This document shows positions 59,966-64,000 of a DNA stretch of 64,000 nt, piece after piece (position 1 is the first letter of the stretch; every line of letters starts with the position of its first letter). Source of the DNA: Toxonevra muliebris (lineage: Eukaryota > Arthropoda > Insecta > Diptera > Pallopteridae); contig OY829328.1 of the NCBI GenBank assembly GCA_963691655.1, positions 29,221,890 to 29,285,889 on the forward strand. The letters are read 5' to 3'. The position numbers and the translations under genes are program-made. The notes beneath the pieces were generated by a model that was not told the origin of the DNA, ran no database searches, and saw only the letters and a list, made by a program, of their open reading frames with translations.

Positions 59966-61636
59966 AGAGGACCCCGGCAGCCTAGTGGGTAGCGTACTAG
60001 CAAAGAATATATAATACATAGAAGGCGCATCACGAACAAATTTATTTGCACAAAAATTTTGTTCTATGGAGCCATAACTGCCTCCATTTTACACTCAAAA
60101 TTCAGTTGTTCTCATAAAACCAATGAGTGGTTTAAATAGTTTGTTTCTCTTTGTTGTTGGCTTTGTGTAATGAGAAGGGTTTTTTAATGAGAGTTTTGTA
60201 TTTTCTTTTTTTTTTCATGTTTCTTTTTTTTATATTTGGTTTTCGTGCTAGTAATATGAGCCGGTGTGCTTTTATTTATGGTACAGATTATAAAATTCAA
60301 ATCCCAAGTTGGGACGCGAAAAAATAGGTATTTTTTAAGATTTTTTTTCAGGTAAACTAATAAAGTTTTTTATAAAAACTATTTATTATCTAAAAGTACA
60401 TGTATTGAACTTAACTTTAACTAATCTCTATTCAAAAATATTTAAAACTTTATGAGTTATGAGCGATCCCGTCGACAAATCTAGAACATTTGAAATCCAA
60501 AAATGAAATGGATTTACTTTTATTATAAGATTATCTAGTGGTTAATAGAAAGATGTGAAAAATATGCATATTTTACAAAATCACCGACTGTCAAAGTTAA
60601 CAGTTAAATTTTAACTAAAAGATGGATCATCTTAAGAAATTGTTTACATATTTTTTAAAACATATACTTTAAGAAAGTGCAAAAAAGGAGATTTTTTAAC
60701 ACGTTCGCGGACACTCAAAATTATATCGAGGTGCAAAAAGAGACACATGGCGGCTCTCTTAAAGTAATCGTAATATTTAAATTTTGATTATACACGTTTT
60801 TCCCAAACTCTAACAATATTACATTTTATTAGTTAAATACATTGTATACTAAAGCATTTACTTCGATATATAGATCAGTTCTGTTGTGGATTATGTGAAC
60901 GCTATATAGAATTGAATGCCGAAGTTTGTATTACAGATTTGAATGCTATAGCATTCACGTCATATTTTGACACCATGAAAATGAATGTTATAGCATTCAC
61001 GAATGCAAAAAAAAATATTACTAAAAAAAAATTTTGCTACGATCATAATTTTGGGTCACAAATTGAAAAAAAAAAAAAAATTAATTAGGTTGGAAAGCAA
61101 TATTGATACTCTGCAACAACGCAAAAAAAAAAAAACACCCAAATGTACCTACATATTCTCCGCAAAAAAGGCAATCATATGAAACTATACTCAGTCTCAC
61201 TTGGCAGTACTCTGTAACGATATGGGAGAGCCTAAGAAAAAAAACACCATGAGAGTGTATGAGAGAGAGTAAAAGCAATATAAATAATTGGTTTTGCTCT
61301 TCCTCTTTACTGCGACCGCCCGCACCCGAAACGAAAGAAACATATTTTGGAAAAATTTTGAGAGATGCGCCTTCTATGTATTATATATTCTTTGGTACTA
61401 GGCTTTCACCCGAAACCACCTTCTTATATTCCTATCGATATGAAGTGAATGAGAATTATAAAAAAAAAAAAATGTACAAGTATACCTCTAGGTAGACAAT
61501 GGCAAAACTACTTAGTAATAACAAATTGTCACACTGCTTTTTGGAACCGGCGTTAAACTGTACTTAGGTCCAATCATGTGGTTTCACAATGGCCTAAGTG
61601 TGTCCGCGGACAGCCACTTAACCTAACCTATATTTT
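59966..61636 (+). mobile_element. SINE copy 2, split by a TIR transposon
   Basis: The left piece 59966-60000 (CCCCGGCAGCCTAGTGGGTA) is the A-box head. The right piece 61402-61630 holds the body (AAGTGAATGAGAATTATA, GGCGTTAAACTGTA) and the AACCTAACC tail, collinear with 54024-54333. About 50 bp covering the B box is deleted. The flanks ATAGATCAACTT (59954-59965) and ATATATCAACTT (61637-61648) look like a worn target duplication. Confidence 0.8.
60001..61394. mobile_element. DNA transposon with perfect 31-bp TIRs (1394 bp)
   Basis: The terminal repeats 60001-60031 (starting CAAAGAATATATAATACATA) and 61364-61394 are exact reverse complements over 31 bp. GTACTAG flanks both sides (59994-60000 and 61395-61401), a 7-bp target duplication. 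The element interrupts a SINE, which independently proves the boundaries. The interior lacks a transposase. A 31-bp TIR with 7-8 bp duplication would suit the P superfamily, but the terminal bases do not settle it. Confidence 0.85.
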
Positions 61637-61828
61637 ATATATCAACTTTAATTGCTTGCGTTATAGCCTAATTAAAAATAATAATAATTACTAAATTGTA
61701 TAAAATTACTTACTGCATTAAATGGAAAAATATTTTCATAAAAATTCATGCTCAGTTTCTCTTTAAATATAGACCAATATCGTTGCAGTTGAAATAAAAA
61801 ATATTTAAAAATCGAAAAGTTGCCAATA

Positions 61829-63667
61829 ATGTTTGAAATTTATCAAAACGGAGTAACAATAAAAAGGCAATTGCTACTATCGCTACTAACAATAAGTCTT
61901 GCAGTCAGTATTGAAAAAAATAAAACACAATTGCCAGCGTTTGTAAATAAACTTAGATCGGAGAGACATTTTGAAACTCTAATTGTATTTACGGGTGTTA
62001 AAGAAACTTGTGTGGAAGATAATGTTATAAAAGTTTCAGATGTTCCTGTAATGTTATTGAGTTCCGAAACGGCGAATAAATACGAAAGAAAGTCTGACAT
62101 TAACGCTGAAATGCTTATATTACATTGCATCAACCAACATTTTGAAACCTACTTTTTGAAATCTATGTTAAGTTTCTTGCGGCATATGAGAAGTTCACGA
62201 ATAGTTCTTTTTTGGAATGAATCATATGAGGCTGAACTGCATCTGAGGCAGCTACAACAGTTGTTCACATACACTAAACAAAGCTCTCTTCTGAATATTA
62301 TCCTCATATTTAAGGATTTTGCTACAACTCGTAATTTGTATACTTATACACAATTTCCCGTGTTCAAACTTGAAAAAAAGTGCATCGATGACGACCCCTT
62401 TCCTAATCGTTTGACGCAGATGAAAGGAGCTTTGTTACGTACAATGCCCAAAATAGTTGAGCCACGTTGTTTAGTATATCGCGACTCCGATGGGAAAATT
62501 CATATATCAGGTTACATTGTGAAATTAGTGAAAGCATTTGCTAGAAAACATAATGCAACCTTAGCATATCCGATTCCTGTCACCCCAGAACCCATTGGAT
62601 CCAAATTATTTTTCCACATGATATTGAATGGAACGATTGATATACCAATGAGTGATTATGGACTTGTAGGAACTTTTACGTGTGATATGAATGAGTATTC
62701 AGTTGTTATTGAGCATGCCACATTAGGGGTAATGCTTCCAACAGCACAACCACTACCTGTGCAGGACATATTTCCATTGGTATTCAATTCATCATTTACA
62801 TTTATCGTTGGAATTTTGTGTGTAATCTTTTCCATTCTACTAACTATCGAAAAATTATATTGGCGACAGAATCATGGCAGATTTGTCTCACTATTTTCAT
62901 ATATGACAACTCAAATAACATTGCGTGGTGTCCTGGGGCAAACCATGCATATACATGAAATACGATCACGTTTAACATACTTAAAAAAGTATATTTACGT
63001 ACTAATACTTCTGGTCGGAATTTATGTCAACACAACTTATACAACATACCTTCAAACTTATTTTACCAGCTCTCCAATTGGCAAACAGATAAACACATTT
63101 GATCAACTAGAAAAATCCTCTTTAAAATTATATGCATTCGAAAGCCATTACATGAATTTGGAAGATTACATTGATCCCAGCATTTTTAAGCAAATAAAGG
63201 ATAAATTCATTATTACAGATAATTATAGTAAATATCTTCAAAAGCGATATTCGCTAAATACTAAGTACGGATATCTGGTCTCACACTCATCTTGGCCAGT
63301 TGTTTTAAAACAACAAGAACTTTCATATCGCCCTCTTTTTTATCTCTCAGAAAAAATGTACATTAGGAAGAATATTTATATGGCAATCCCATTACCTCGG
63401 TATTCTATATACCGTAGTGCATTGAATAATTTAATATCGCAATTGCATGAATCTGGAATATTCGATTTATGGCTACAAATGTCGTACGACGAATTGAAAA
63501 CAGCTAAATTGATTGACGGACACATAATATCAAAGCAGGAAATCATTAAGCCTCTGAAAGTTTCCGACTATTATTGGATATGGTGGATGTATGGTACTGG
63601 AGTGGCTCTTGGAATTGTTTGGTTTATTATAGAGAATATTTATTTTATGAAAAATGAAACAAAGTAA
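61829..63667 (+). CDS. Divergent ionotropic receptor B (chemosensory IR)
   Basis: A single-exon gene of 612 residues from the ATG at 61829; the open frame extends 9 nt upstream without another ATG. The layout matches receptor A: hydrophobic leader (about 13-27), FPNRL (192-196), EPRCLVYRD and ISGYIVKLVKAFARKHNATL in the first ligand-binding half, TM1 (about 315-340), TLRGVLGQ near the pore (about 364-371), TM2 (about 388-412), YRSALNNLISQLHESGIF in the second half, and TM3 (about 581-606). It ends in a short ENIYFMKNETK tail without the basic repeats of receptor A. It probably forms an odour- or taste-tuned channel together with broad IR co-receptors, as known for the family. A SINE tail lies only about 190 bp upstream of the start. 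Confidence 0.92.
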   Translation: MFEIYQNGVTIKRQLLLSLLTISLAVSIEKNKTQLPAFVNKLRSERHFETLIVFTGVKETCVEDNVIKVSDVPVMLLSSETANKYERKSDINAEMLILHCINQHFETYFLKSMLSFLRHMRSSRIVLFWNESYEAELHLRQLQQLFTYTKQSSLLNIILIFKDFATTRNLYTYTQFPVFKLEKKCIDDDPFPNRLTQMKGALLRTMPKIVEPRCLVYRDSDGKIHISGYIVKLVKAFARKHNATLAYPIPVTPEPIGSKLFFHMILNGTIDIPMSDYGLVGTFTCDMNEYSVVIEHATLGVMLPTAQPLPVQDIFPLVFNSSFTFIVGILCVIFSILLTIEKLYWRQNHGRFVSLFSYMTTQITLRGVLGQTMHIHEIRSRLTYLKKYIYVLILLVGIYVNTTYTTYLQTYFTSSPIGKQINTFDQLEKSSLKLYAFESHYMNLEDYIDPSIFKQIKDKFIITDNYSKYLQKRYSLNTKYGYLVSHSSWPVVLKQQELSYRPLFYLSEKMYIRKNIYMAIPLPRYSIYRSALNNLISQLHESGIFDLWLQMSYDELKTAKLIDGHIISKQEIIKPLKVSDYYWIWWMYGTGVALGIVWFIIENIYFMKNETK

Positions 63668-63917
63668 GGACCTACTTACATATATAAATATGATTGTCTC
63701 GGAAAAAACCTTCGGGCAAATTTTGTGTGTGGCAGGACGTTAGTAATTGAAATTGGGCGAAATGTATTATCTGGTTTATGAGCAAGTGAGCGTGACACCT
63801 TCTATACAGATGATTTTATAGATCAGAGTTTTTTTTTTCTTAATATCCAAACTTTACCAGGGTCAGATCTGGATGGGAGAGCGAAGGACCATGGCCAGCA
63901 AGTTAATTTAAAATTAA

Positions 63918-63923
63918 AATAAA
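63918..63923 (+). terminator. Candidate poly(A) signal for receptor B
   Basis: AATAAA about 250 bp after the stop codon; no earlier one is seen. Confidence 0.4.
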
Positions 63924-64000
63924 TTTTACTCCATTGGCACTTTTTATTTCAAGTATTTAGCATTCACGTTGTAAATTTTTTTTTTAATAAATAAATTGTG

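Noticed and set aside
60255..60327. Short frame MSRCAFIYGTDYK.. inside the TIR element as a THAP/P-element transposase start
   Set aside because: Only about 20 residues, the zinc-ligand spacing does not fit, and a stop follows at once.

Overview
The window is AT-rich nuclear DNA from a higher fly (Diptera, Brachycera). It carries insect-specific divergent ionotropic receptors, short consensus introns, a 5'-TOP ribosomal protein gene, TATG/CATA microsatellites and many degenerate DNA transposons and non-LTR retroelements. The repeat style would suit a tephritid or calyptrate fly, but the species cannot be fixed from the sequence alone.

Genes, left to right: a single-exon ionotropic receptor (6219-8159, +); RpS26 (32896-33243, +) with a TOP-like start and a 5'UTR intron; a four-exon gene for a 708-residue low-complexity protein that I do not recognise (40278-48611, +), whose splice phases all close; PIG-N, the GPI ethanolamine-phosphate transferase 1 (49766-52504, +), with one 69-nt intron; a candidate 69-residue secreted cysteine peptide (57485-57694, -); and a second ionotropic receptor (61829-63667, +), clearly a paralog of the first. 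RpS26, the four-exon gene and PIG-N form a same-strand central block. The two receptors sit near the ends, each in repeat-rich DNA.

Most of the rest is transposon wreckage, much of it datable by nesting. It includes a Tc1-like relic (251-1824), a 660-bp hAT-like insertion inside one copy of a dispersed repeat whose uninterrupted copy lies at 58.3-58.9 kb, a long-TIR element (8650-10463), and several LINE RT/RNase H tails. A mariner relic lies at 21.5 kb. A PIF/Harbinger-type MITE is split by a hAT element with CCGAAG subterminal repeats (23853-26168). There are also a foldback element in intron 1 of the four-exon gene, a pogo-like MITE (53034-53770), a tRNA-derived SINE with a perfect 17-bp target duplication (54024-54333), and a second SINE copy split by a 1394-bp element with perfect 31-bp TIRs (60001-61394) just upstream of the second receptor.

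The SINE and one LINE share the same 3' end (GCCACT..AACCTAACC), which suggests a SINE/LINE partnership. The least explained signal is a 14-mer, GAAACGTAAGTAAC, present five times within about 1.2 kb next to the candidate secreted peptide gene.
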